A DNA stretch of 14,441 bases, taken from NCBI GenBank assembly GCA_965178525.1, contig CBCXVS010000207.1:1-14441 (forward strand), read 5' to 3'. Of this stretch, positions 1-6,602 are shown piece by piece (within the stretch, counting starts at the first letter, position 1; each line of letters starts with the position of its first letter). The notes beneath the pieces are model-generated. The model was not told where the DNA came from. It saw only the letters and a program-made list of their open reading frames with translations, and did not search any database. The position numbers and the translations under genes were made by a program. Source of the DNA: CBCXVS01 sp965178525 (GTDB lineage: Bacteria > Tectomicrobia > Entotheonellia > Entotheonellales > Entotheonellaceae).

Positions 1-124
1 CCCTCATCATGAGAGGGGAGTCGGTCTCAGGCAATCGGCGTAACTGCTTCATCAAGAAAGGAGTTGGCTTGACTTAAGGCCATTCGGGTCCAACCTCACC
101 CATCCGCCAAGCAAAGGAAGACCT

Positions 125-1513
125 ATGCTAACCAAAGAAGAGAACGAAACACTGACCCGCGTCGGGCCGGGCACGCCCTGCGGAGAGCTGATGCGGCGTT
201 ACTGGCACCCGATTGCGGCCACGGTGCAGCTCGATGACAACCCAGTGCGAAAAGTCCGCATTTTGGGCGAAGACCTCGTGCTCTACCGGGACCGCAGTGG
301 GAACCTGGGGCTGATCGGACCCCGCTGTCCACATCGGGCCATGCATATGGAGTTCGGCATTCCGGAAGAGGTGGGGCTGCGCTGTCCCTACCATGGCTGG
401 CTCTTTGACGGGGCAGGACGCTGCCTGGATCAGCCGCTGGCGCCACCGGACAGCACGTTCAAGGACCGGGTGCGGACGACCGCGTACCAAGCGCAAGAGA
501 TGGGGGGCCTGATCTGGGCCTATCTGGGGCCGGATCCGGTACCGTGCTTGCCGCGTTTGGGCCTGTGCGAGCAGGAAGACGAGCTGCGGCAGATCGTCGG
601 TCACACGCTGCCGTGTAACTGGCTGCAGGTGATGGAGAACCGGGGCGATCAACAGCACGATATCTATCTGCATGGCCGGCTGTTTCAGTATGCCTTGGAG
701 CGGCAGGGGAAGCTGACCGATGATCCGTATGCCCGCTATAATGCCACCATGCGCCAGCAAGCGGAGCGCCTGAAGCGGGGTGCGTACACCATGCTGCAGC
801 TCATCCGCAACAAGTACGGCTTCACCAAGGGCGCGCGAGAATCCGACGGTCCGGAAGATGTGTGGCGCTTGGGCGGCCCGGTCTTCTTCCCCTATCTCGT
901 CTATCCCAACGGCGGCGCTAGCGGCAACATTCGCCACGACTACCAGATTGGCGTGCCCATCGACGACACCACGACCTGGCATATCACGTATCGGACCTAT
1001 ACCTTCCCGCCGGCAATCCGGGCTCCGCGTCAAGAGCGCATTCCCTATGTGGATGTGCCCATCCAGGACGAAAATGGCGACTACATCCTGGATTATGTGC
1101 TGGGCCAAGACATGGTGGCGTGGTACGCGCAAGGCGAGATTACCGATCGGACGCAGGAGCATCTGTACGAGGGCGATGCCTTGATCATTGCCTACCGGCA
1201 AATGCTGAAGGAGCAGATCGAGATCGTGCAAGGGGGCGGCGACCCTATGAACGTCTTTCGGGATCCGGCGGAGAACGTCCCCTGGATGCCGAGCTTTGAG
1301 GGGTGGCCTGAGGCGACGGTCGAGGCTGCAAATCGGACCAGTTTTACGCGGAATCGGAACACCACGGACTACCGGTTCAGTTTTCACAAAGTGTCCCAAG
1401 GCGGGTGGCAGTACATTGAGGATGATGTGGATCGTTATTGCCCCGACCGGGAGCTGATTCTCAAGCTGTACGAAGAGACGGACCGATTGAACGGGAGCCG
1501 CGAAGGGCGCTAA
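125..1513 (+). CDS. Rieske [2Fe-2S] ring-hydroxylating oxygenase, alpha subunit (phthalate-dioxygenase-like)
   Basis: Predicted cytoplasmic non-haem iron oxygenase that hydroxylates or demethylates an aromatic or related ring, using electrons passed from a reductase. The 462-aa protein has an N-terminal Rieske domain: CPH at residues 68-70 and CPYH at 87-90 supply the two Cys and two His cluster ligands (C-x-H...C-x2-H). The catalytic domain shows D175, H178 and H183 in the D-x2-H-x4-H pattern of the mononuclear iron site, and D329 in a GQD motif is the likely third ligand. Length fits the phthalate 4,5-dioxygenase/vanillate demethylase-like branch. The ATG follows an AAAGGAAG ribosome site at 113-120. 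An LLM monooxygenase lies 122 bp downstream on the same strand and may share the pathway. No reductase or ferredoxin partner is visible. The family is secure; the substrate is unknown. Confidence 0.93.
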   Translation: MLTKEENETLTRVGPGTPCGELMRRYWHPIAATVQLDDNPVRKVRILGEDLVLYRDRSGNLGLIGPRCPHRAMHMEFGIPEEVGLRCPYHGWLFDGAGRCLDQPLAPPDSTFKDRVRTTAYQAQEMGGLIWAYLGPDPVPCLPRLGLCEQEDELRQIVGHTLPCNWLQVMENRGDQQHDIYLHGRLFQYALERQGKLTDDPYARYNATMRQQAERLKRGAYTMLQLIRNKYGFTKGARESDGPEDVWRLGGPVFFPYLVYPNGGASGNIRHDYQIGVPIDDTTTWHITYRTYTFPPAIRAPRQERIPYVDVPIQDENGDYILDYVLGQDMVAWYAQGEITDRTQEHLYEGDALIIAYRQMLKEQIEIVQGGGDPMNVFRDPAENVPWMPSFEGWPEATVEAANRTSFTRNRNTTDYRFSFHKVSQGGWQYIEDDVDRYCPDRELILKLYEETDRLNGSREGR

Positions 1514-1515
1514 GG

Positions 1516-1537
1516 GACGTGTCGGTGAGCCGACGTC
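1516..1537 (+). other. Stem-loop just after the Rieske gene
   Basis: GACG and TCGG (separated by a 2-base bulge) pair with CCGA and CGTC around a TGAG loop, starting 3 bases after the stop codon. No T-run follows, so it is not a canonical intrinsic terminator. It could stabilise the mRNA end or be chance in GC-rich DNA. Confidence 0.3.
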
Positions 1538-1635
1538 GAAAACCTTGGTTGCACTAGGGAGCGAGCAGTACGCCGCGGCCGTGCGGTGTCCCTGGTCGCC
1601 TGTGATGAACTGCTGTATCGAAAGGGAGATCCGAC

Positions 1636-2688
1636 ATGAAGTTCCTGGCCATGACGCTCATCCCGCATCTACCGGATCCCGTCACCGGTATACAGAAGTC
1701 CACCACGCAGCGCTTGCGCGACGTGGTGCAAAACGCGGTCCTCGCCGAGGAGCTGGGATTCGACGGGTACGGTGTCGGGGAGCGACACGAGCGCCCGTTC
1801 ATCTCGTCGTCTCCGCCGGTCGTCCTGAGCCACATCGCCGCGCATACGTCCCGCATCAAGTTGTTCACCACGGTGACGACGCTGAGCTTGCTGGATCCGG
1901 TGCGAGCCTTTGAGGACTACGCGACACTTGACCATCTCTGCGGTGGCCGCCTGGAGCTCATCATCGGCAAGGGCAACGGAACGGCCCAAGTCCAGTTGTT
2001 CCATGTCACCACCGAGGATCAATGGGATCGCAATCGCGAGGGCTATGAGCTGTTCCGCCAGCTGTGGCGGCAGGACAAAGTGACCTGGTCCGGACAGTTC
2101 CGTCCCGCATTGGACGAAGCCGAGACCTGGCCGCGCCCGTTGCAGCAGCCCATCCGGGTCTGGCACGGCAGTGCGACCAGCAAGGCGTCCGTGGAACTAG
2201 CCGCCAAGTGGGGCGATCCGCTGTTCTCGGCGAACGTCACCAATCCCATCGCGCCGTACGCCGAACTGGTCCGTTACTACCGAAAACGCTGGGCTTTCCA
2301 CGGTCGCGATCCGGCCGATGCATTAGTCGGAGCCGGTACCGCCGGTTACTACGGAGCCAAAACGTCGCAGGAAGCCATCAAGACGTACCGCCCGGTCTTC
2401 GAGGCTCGGCAGGCGGCATTTCGCAAGCGAGGCATCGAGCCAGTGTTCCACTCGCTTGAGGACGCGATCGAGCGCAGCTCGGCCTTGGTCGGCAGCCCGC
2501 AGCAGATTATCGAGAAGGTGCATCGTTACCACGAGCAGTTGGGGCACGAGGTGCTCAATCTGAACGCCGATGGTGCCGGTCTGACCCAGGATCAGCACCG
2601 CGCGACACTTGAGCTGTTTCAGAGCGACATCGCCCCCGTGCTGCGCCGGGAAATTCCGAGCCGGCCTTTCCCACCGGCTCCTGCGTAA
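1636..2688 (+). CDS. LLM-class flavin-dependent monooxygenase (luciferase-like TIM barrel)
   Basis: Predicted cytoplasmic flavin-dependent oxidoreductase of the bacterial luciferase-like superfamily. It would use reduced FMN (or F420) to oxidise a small organic substrate. The 350-aa length is normal for a full-length family member. Typical landmarks are a GERH motif at residues 48-51 within the stretch that follows the first helix, a beta-strand rich in Thr at 77-82, and the family-defining LDHLCGGRLELIIGKGN stretch at 98-114. The ATG is preceded by AAAGGGAG at 1621-1628, a good ribosome site. It follows the Rieske gene in the same direction after 122 bp, so co-transcription is possible but not certain. 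The other LLM gene in this window (8039-9037) is clearly a different subfamily, so the two are not recent duplicates. The substrate cannot be read from the sequence. Confidence 0.92.
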   Translation: MKFLAMTLIPHLPDPVTGIQKSTTQRLRDVVQNAVLAEELGFDGYGVGERHERPFISSSPPVVLSHIAAHTSRIKLFTTVTTLSLLDPVRAFEDYATLDHLCGGRLELIIGKGNGTAQVQLFHVTTEDQWDRNREGYELFRQLWRQDKVTWSGQFRPALDEAETWPRPLQQPIRVWHGSATSKASVELAAKWGDPLFSANVTNPIAPYAELVRYYRKRWAFHGRDPADALVGAGTAGYYGAKTSQEAIKTYRPVFEARQAAFRKRGIEPVFHSLEDAIERSSALVGSPQQIIEKVHRYHEQLGHEVLNLNADGAGLTQDQHRATLELFQSDIAPVLRREIPSRPFPPAPA

Positions 2689-2760
2689 ATGATCGCTTGG
2701 TGGGCTGAGAATGGTGGGCCGTAGCCGCTATGCACGGCACATGGCGAGCGACCGCTGCCA

Positions 2761-3489
2761 TTAGACGCCGAGGGCGGCGCCAATCGCTTTCGTACCGGCA
2801 AGGAACGCCGCTTTGGCATGGTCATCGAGCCCATCGTAAGCGCTGTGGAGCAATCGATCGGTCAAGGCTTCGGCCGCGTCGAGCTTGGCGCGGTCGGCGT
2901 CGGTATAGGCAGGGGCCGGGTCCCAGCCGAACGTCGCCACGGCATCGGGGCGCTGGATGGCATGGGCCACTTCGGGCGCCACCCCCGACGCCACAATCGC
3001 CAGCAGGTGGGCACTGCCGCGCAGCTCGCGCAACACCGCGACCAATTGCAGCGCCCGGCCTGGCAGGTCGTCAACCCGTGGCTCAGCCGCGATACCGGCA
3101 TACAAGCTGAGCCCGGCGGGATTCACCGCCGCGATGATGGCCTCAGCCGCTTGGCAGAACGCGTCGAGGCCATCGACATCCGCGAGGGCTGAGCGCCCGA
3201 GGTTGGCACAGCATTCCAGGTAGGCGCGGCTGGCTTCCCGAGGGTTGTACCGCTCTTTGGCCGTGTTCCATATCCGAGCCACCAGATTCCGGTGGAAGTA
3301 GGCGAACGCACTGGCCACGACGTCGGACTCGACATCACCGAGCACGCCGCCACGCCCCAACATGTAGAACCGAAAGCCATCAAGCCCGAGTTCCTTGCCT
3401 CTGGCCAAGGTGTCAGGATGAAAGTAAAAGGCGGACCCTGCTTTGCCAATGATCGGGCTGGTCGCATCCATCAGTTCCTGTGCTAACAT
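2761..3489 (-). CDS. SCO6745/SalK-like conserved protein of unknown function
   Basis: A 242-aa, Ala-rich, mostly helical soluble protein resembling the SCO6745 (SalK-like) family, common in actinobacteria and many environmental bacteria; biochemical role unknown. Family-like features seen are the N-terminal block with FYFHPDTL and GFRFYMLGRGGVLG, a following VVASAFAYFH helix, and the C-terminal RELRGSAHLLAIVASG block. The chosen ATG at 3489 starts MLAQEL and has AGGGGA at 3495-3500, 5 bases upstream. An in-frame start at 3588 would add 33 residues of low-complexity, Pro/Gln/Arg-rich sequence unlike the family, so it was not used. It converges on the LLM gene with a 72-bp gap. A putative small ORF (3413-3694) overlaps its start in another frame. 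The family assignment is from memory of conserved blocks and is moderately sure. Confidence 0.8.
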   Translation of the reverse strand: MLAQELMDATSPIIGKAGSAFYFHPDTLARGKELGLDGFRFYMLGRGGVLGDVESDVVASAFAYFHRNLVARIWNTAKERYNPREASRAYLECCANLGRSALADVDGLDAFCQAAEAIIAAVNPAGLSLYAGIAAEPRVDDLPGRALQLVAVLRELRGSAHLLAIVASGVAPEVAHAIQRPDAVATFGWDPAPAYTDADRAKLDAAEALTDRLLHSAYDGLDDHAKAAFLAGTKAIGAALGV

Positions 3490-3694
3490 CTCCGTCCCCT
3501 GTCTCTGTGCGGGTGGTCGCTTCGGGTCCGTCTGGCCATGCGGCTGACGAGCGCCCGGCGTCGTGATCCGTTTCAAGGTATAGGGCAACCTGAGCGGCTA
3601 AAACCCGACCTCGCTGGATGTTGGTCTCGACGTATGGATCGAGAACATCGTCTCGTGTATCAGGTATTGGATGACAAGATTCGGATTTTGGCAT
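3413..3694 (-). CDS. Possible small protein or leader ORF upstream of the SCO6745-like gene
   Basis: A 93-codon ORF starting MPKSES at 3694. Its start has an AGGAG ribosome site at 3702-3706, 7 bases before the ATG, and a TTGACA -35 box lies further upstream, so initiation signals are better than for most ORFs here. Residues 1-45 are protein-like (charged, with an AAQVALYLE helix); the rest is Asp/Thr/Gly-rich and may be read-through composition. The last 77 bp overlap the start of the SCO6745-like gene in a different frame. It could be a real small protein, a translated leader coupling to the downstream gene, or a chance ORF. I recognise no family. Confidence 0.35.
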   Translation of the reverse strand: MPKSESCHPIPDTRDDVLDPYVETNIQRGRVLAAQVALYLETDHDAGRSSAAWPDGPEATTRTETGDGDVSTGTDGCDQPDHWQSRVRLLLSS

Positions 3695-3742
3695 GAGCTG
3701 TCTCCTACCTGGGCGCGAAGACGGATAAGAAGTGTGCAGCCC

Positions 3743-3772
3743 ATTTTTGCTCGCCTCCCCAGATGTTGTCAA
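3743..3772 (-). promoter_or_regulatory. Candidate sigma70-type promoter for the minus-strand SCO6745-like unit
   Basis: On the minus strand, TTGACA (3767-3772, a perfect -35) is followed after 18 bases by AAAAAT (3743-3748, 4 of 6 matches to TATAAT). Transcription would begin near 3736, about 40 bases before the ATG at 3694. The weak -10 keeps confidence moderate. Confidence 0.4.
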
Positions 3773-3874
3773 GTCCGTGGAGAGATACTGGCGCGCGGCG
3801 CCATGCCCGCAGCACGAGAGGAATACGTGATGCCATCATCCTAGACCCCGACCGTTGCCGAGTCCCGAGCCCAC

Positions 3875-4651
3875 ATGCCCCCAGGAAGCCAGACGATCCT
3901 CCATACCCGCTCACTTCAGACGGCGCATCGACAGTTGACAGAGCTTCTTCATCCGGGCATGGCGGTGCTCGATGTCGGTTGTGGAACAGGAGAGATCACA
4001 CGAGGCATGGCCGACGCGGTGGCCTCTCAGAGTCGTGTTGTTGGTATGGATATCAATGCGACACTCATCGCCGACGCTCGTCTGGCCCATCGCGACGTCC
4101 CGGGATTGTCATTTGAAGTCGGCGACGTCCACCAGATGCCATGGCAGAAGACCTTTGATCTGGTACACACTGCACGCATGCTGCAGTGGCTCGAACATCC
4201 TCGCAAAGCCCTCCGGACGATGGTGGCCTGCGCCAAGCCAAGGGGTCGCGTGGTGGTGCTCGATTACAATCACGAGAAAATAGAATGGATGCCGGAACCG
4301 CCGCCCAGTATGCAGGCGTTTTATCGCGCTTTTCTACGTTGGCGCGCGGAGGCGGGGATGGACAACACGATAGCGGATCGCCTGCCGGAGCTGCTCGCCT
4401 CGGCCGGGTTGATTGACATTCGCACGACACCCCAACATGAATTAACCCAGCGTACCGGCGAGGACTTTATCGCGATGATGGGGCTATGGGCCGAGGTGGC
4501 CGCCAGCCGCGGGCATCAGATGGTACGTGACCACGTCGTGACCAAGACCCAACGCGCGGAGGCCGAAGCGGATTATCGCCAGTGGATCCGCGAGAAAGCC
4601 GTCTCGCAGAAGTTGTATCTGCTCAGTGTCGAGGGCGTACGGCCCGATTAA
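3875..4651 (+). CDS. Class I SAM-dependent methyltransferase (Methyltransf_11/25 type)
   Basis: Predicted soluble small-molecule methyltransferase. The 258-aa protein has the Rossmann-fold SAM-binding set: motif I VLDVGCGTG at residues 31-39, the acidic residue D59 after VVGM that binds the SAM ribose, GDV at 83-85, and FDLVHTA then QWLEHP at 94-109, which form the post-II/III region. The C-terminal half (SMQAFYRAFLRWRAEAGMD and beyond) is a variable substrate-binding cap, so the substrate is unknown. The ATG at 3875 has no clear Shine-Dalgarno, and a TAG lies in frame at 3842-3844 with no other usual start codon between, so this is the only start. It stands apart from the neighbours; the transporter follows in the same direction after 136 bp and could export a methylated product, but nothing direct supports that. 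Confidence 0.9.
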   Translation: MPPGSQTILHTRSLQTAHRQLTELLHPGMAVLDVGCGTGEITRGMADAVASQSRVVGMDINATLIADARLAHRDVPGLSFEVGDVHQMPWQKTFDLVHTARMLQWLEHPRKALRTMVACAKPRGRVVVLDYNHEKIEWMPEPPPSMQAFYRAFLRWRAEAGMDNTIADRLPELLASAGLIDIRTTPQHELTQRTGEDFIAMMGLWAEVAASRGHQMVRDHVVTKTQRAEAEADYRQWIREKAVSQKLYLLSVEGVRPD

Positions 4652-4675
4652 CCTGCGGCTTCCAAGAGCCGGAGG
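4652..4675 (+). other. Strong stem-loop directly after the methyltransferase gene
   Basis: CCT-g-CGGCT pairs with AGCCG-g-AGG (8 pairs, one G/G mismatch) around a TCCAAG loop, beginning right after the stop codon. It is placed like a terminator, but GC-rich sequence rather than a T-run follows, so it may be an mRNA 3'-end stabiliser. Confidence 0.4.
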
Positions 4676-4678
4676 CCG

Positions 4679-4722
4679 GGCCGCTCCGGACCGCGGTAAG
4701 CACGGCGGTGAACCGCGCGGCC
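4679..4722. other. GC-rich inverted repeats with two competing stems in the gap before the transporter
   Basis: GGCCGC (4679-4684) is the exact inverse of GCGGCC (4717-4722). A second pair, CGCGGT (4692-4697) with ACCGCG (4712-4717), lies inside it and shares a base with the outer arm, so the two stems compete at their right ends. The rest of the gap (4723-4787) shows no further structure. It could be a protein-binding palindrome or a leader structure for the transporter mRNA; function unknown. Confidence 0.3.
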
Positions 4723-4787
4723 TAGGGCGAGCCTGGGGATAACGCGCTGCAAGCGAACACGGATGAATACGGACAGCGAGGCATGAT

Positions 4788-5654
4788 ATGTGGTTCGGAC
4801 TGGCGCTGCTTTCCGCCTGGTTTCAGGTCTTACGAAATATGTCCATGAAACATCTGGGACATACGCTAGATGATACGATCAATGTGTGGGGACGATTTAC
4901 GTTTATGTTGCCATTTCTGGCCCTATTTGTCCTGTGGCACGGCATTCCACCCCTGAAACCGGGGTTTTGGCTCTACATCATGCTCTTTGGCATCGTTCAG
5001 ACTCTTGCGACGCTGAGTCTATCCAAAGCCTTAAAACTTTCCGATATTTCCATCGTCACGGCCCTCTTGCAAGTGAACTTATTTATCCTGGTCGGCGTTG
5101 CATTTGTAACAATTGGTGAACGGCCATCATGGCTCGGACTGGTCGGGATTTTGCTCAGTGCCATTGGCGTCTATCTGCTCAATGTCCAAAAAAGCCGTAT
5201 GTCGGTCTGGGCGCCGCTACGCGAACTGGTTGTCGACCCCGGTCAGAAGTTCACCCTCCTGGCGGGGCTTTTATATGCCCCCTCCATCGTGCTTCTAAGA
5301 CAAGCGATTGCCACCTCTGACGCCTATTTTTCCAACCTCATGGCCTACCTCGCCGCGTCGCTCGTGGTCTTGCCACTGGCGCTGCAGCGCTCTTCTCAAC
5401 ACTTCGTGCAGCTCCCGCGCCACTGGCTTGCATTTCTCAGCATGGGTTTGTTCGCCTGTCTCACCAGCATCTGTCATAGCCTCGCCTACCAGCTCACGCT
5501 GACGTCCTACGTCGAGGCGGTCAAACAATCGGAAGTCCTCTTTGCCCTTCTCATTGGCGCCGTGGTCTTTCACGAACAAGCCCGCGTGCGTGCGATCCTG
5601 CCCGGTAGCCTGACGATGCTGTTGGGGACCGTTCTATTGAAGATCGGGAGTTAG
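4788..5654 (+). CDS. DMT-superfamily (EamA-like) membrane transporter
   Basis: Inner-membrane transporter of the drug/metabolite superfamily, which usually exports small metabolites or amino acids. The 288-aa protein can be divided into ten hydrophobic segments in two halves, at about residues 2-18, 33-52, 59-82, 86-110, 113-133, and after the SRMSVW linker five more ending in LTMLLGTVLLKIG. The conserved fourth-helix pattern followed by GERPSWLGLVGILLSAIGVYL (109-129) is typical of the EamA repeat, echoed near the C-terminus by FHEQ and GTVLL. The ATG follows GAGG at 4778-4781 with 6 bases spacing. Base composition is somewhat less GC-rich than the flanking redox genes. The substrate is not predictable. 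The TIR module begins 156 bp downstream with its own promoter, so the two are probably separate. Confidence 0.88.
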   Translation: MWFGLALLSAWFQVLRNMSMKHLGHTLDDTINVWGRFTFMLPFLALFVLWHGIPPLKPGFWLYIMLFGIVQTLATLSLSKALKLSDISIVTALLQVNLFILVGVAFVTIGERPSWLGLVGILLSAIGVYLLNVQKSRMSVWAPLRELVVDPGQKFTLLAGLLYAPSIVLLRQAIATSDAYFSNLMAYLAASLVVLPLALQRSSQHFVQLPRHWLAFLSMGLFACLTSICHSLAYQLTLTSYVEAVKQSEVLFALLIGAVVFHEQARVRAILPGSLTMLLGTVLLKIGS

Positions 5655-5722
5655 AAAGCTGGGAGCAGAGAAGGGCGAGGCGTAAACAGCGCATCAACCT
5701 TTCCGTAACGGCGGGCGAAAAC

Positions 5723-5751
5723 TTTACCGACTATCGACTTCAGCGTATACT
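5723..5751 (+). promoter_or_regulatory. Sigma70-type promoter of the TIR/ATPase module
   Basis: TTTACC (5723-5728) and TATACT (5746-5751) are separated by exactly 17 bases, matching TTGACA/TATAAT at 4 and 5 of 6 positions. Transcription would start near 5758, inside the following tandem repeat. This gives the module a promoter separate from the transporter. Confidence 0.55.
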
Positions 5752-5753
5752 GC

Positions 5754-5790
5754 AGAGGTGAGCGATCATCAGAGGTGAGCGATCATCAGA
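5754..5790 (+). repeat. 17-bp direct tandem repeat at the predicted transcription start (possible operator)
   Basis: AGAGGTGAGCGATCATC occurs twice exactly, back to back (5754-5770 and 5771-5787), and the start of a third copy (AGA) follows. Each unit contains TGA-GCGA-TCA, a short inverted arrangement that could suit a dimeric regulator. It covers the predicted start site of the TIR module, the usual place for a repressor operator. A replication-slippage duplication without function is the alternative. Confidence 0.6.
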
Positions 5791-5810
5791 ATCCATAGCG
5801 ATCCGAGATC

Positions 5811-6602
5811 ATGCCGAAGCAACGAGTATATGAACTCGCAAGCGAGCTAGGGTTGAAGTCGAAAGACCTCATCCAACGTCTCCAAGCGCTCGGCTTCAAC
5901 CATATTACTTCCCATGCGAACTCGCTGACAAGTGCCGAGATCAGCCTTATCAAGGAGAAGCTCAAGAGCGTCTCTCAAGATGTCGGAGCCGTATCGAGTC
6001 AGGTGGATCACACGAGGGGATACAAATGGGATGTCTTCATCAGCTATCGGCGACGTGAGCCGGTCAGGAGTTGGGTACAAGAACATTTTTACAAACGCTT
6101 GTACGAATGGCTCCCTGAAAAGATGATGCGAGAACCGACCATCTTCATCGACGAACAAATCGAAACGGGCGCTCCTTGGCGCGACGAACTCTGCGATGCT
6201 TTGCAAACTTCTCGCTTTCTCGTATCGATCTGGTCGCCGAGCTATTTTCGCTCCGTCTGGTGTACGGCCGAATGGCACACGATGTTAGCCCGTGAACAAC
6301 AATTGGCCTTAGGCGCCCATAGCACACCCAAAGGATTGATTTATCCGATTGTCTTTGACAGTAGAGAACTTTTTCCAGCAACCGCTTGTGCCATTCAGTA
6401 CCGAGATTTTAGCTCATGGAATATTAATTTCCGGGGCTTCGAAGCGACAGAGCATTACGGTCGTTTTGTACAAGAAATTCAACAGGTCGCAACGGAGCTG
6501 GGAGCCTTAATTCCTCAAGCTCAGCCATGGCAGCCCGATTGGCCGGTGCAAATGCCATCACCGGAACCCATTCAGCCCATCCCATTACCGAGATTGCGAT
6601 GA
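5811..6602 (+). CDS. IF2_N-like domain fused to a TIR domain (putative NADase/conflict-system protein)
   Basis: A 263-aa predicted cytoplasmic protein. Residues 4-55 (RVYELASELGLKSKDLIQRL, then ALGF, HITSHANSL and SAEISLIKEKL) match the pattern of the IF2_N helical domain found at the N-terminus of translation initiation factor IF-2. After a short linker, residues 71-232 form a TIR domain: DVFISYRRR at 74-82, FIDEQIETGAPW at 112-123, and SPSYFRSVWCTAE ending at E154, which fits the WCxxE catalytic glutamate of NAD-cleaving TIRs. The tail is Pro-rich (WQPDWPVQMPSPEP). The ATG has only a weak ribosome site. Its stop overlaps the start of the next gene as ATGA, so the two are translationally coupled. 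The TIR call is secure, IF2_N fairly secure, NADase activity and an immune role inferred. Base composition is more AT-rich than neighbours, suggesting transfer. Confidence 0.88.
   Translation: MPKQRVYELASELGLKSKDLIQRLQALGFNHITSHANSLTSAEISLIKEKLKSVSQDVGAVSSQVDHTRGYKWDVFISYRRREPVRSWVQEHFYKRLYEWLPEKMMREPTIFIDEQIETGAPWRDELCDALQTSRFLVSIWSPSYFRSVWCTAEWHTMLAREQQLALGAHSTPKGLIYPIVFDSRELFPATACAIQYRDFSSWNINFRGFEATEHYGRFVQEIQQVATELGALIPQAQPWQPDWPVQMPSPEPIQPIPLPRLR

Noticed and set aside
1..17. Terminator hairpin of a gene left of the window
   Set aside because: CCCTC and GAGGG can pair over a short loop, but no T-run follows and the upstream gene is out of view.
69..74. -35 box (TTGACT) for the Rieske gene
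   Set aside because: No acceptable -10 sequence is found 16-18 bases downstream.
128..1399. 423-codon open frame on the minus strand opposite the Rieske gene
   Set aside because: Antisense shadow of a GC-rich gene; the translation has no family motifs, while the + strand shows all Rieske ligands.
2689..2760. Terminator in the convergent gap between the LLM and SCO6745-like genes
   Set aside because: Only a 5-bp GCCGT/ACGGC pair and a GGTGGGC direct repeat are present, with no T-run on either strand.
5811..5976. Remnant of a broken infB (IF-2) gene
   Set aside because: The frame continues without interruption into the TIR domain, there is no G domain, and only the N-terminal IF2_N unit is present, so a fusion is more likely than a pseudogene.
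6527..6598. Upstream ATG for the ATPase-TIR gene
   Set aside because: It lies inside the preceding TIR gene in another frame, adds residues unlike the family and lacks a good ribosome site; the ATGA overlap at 6599 is preferred.
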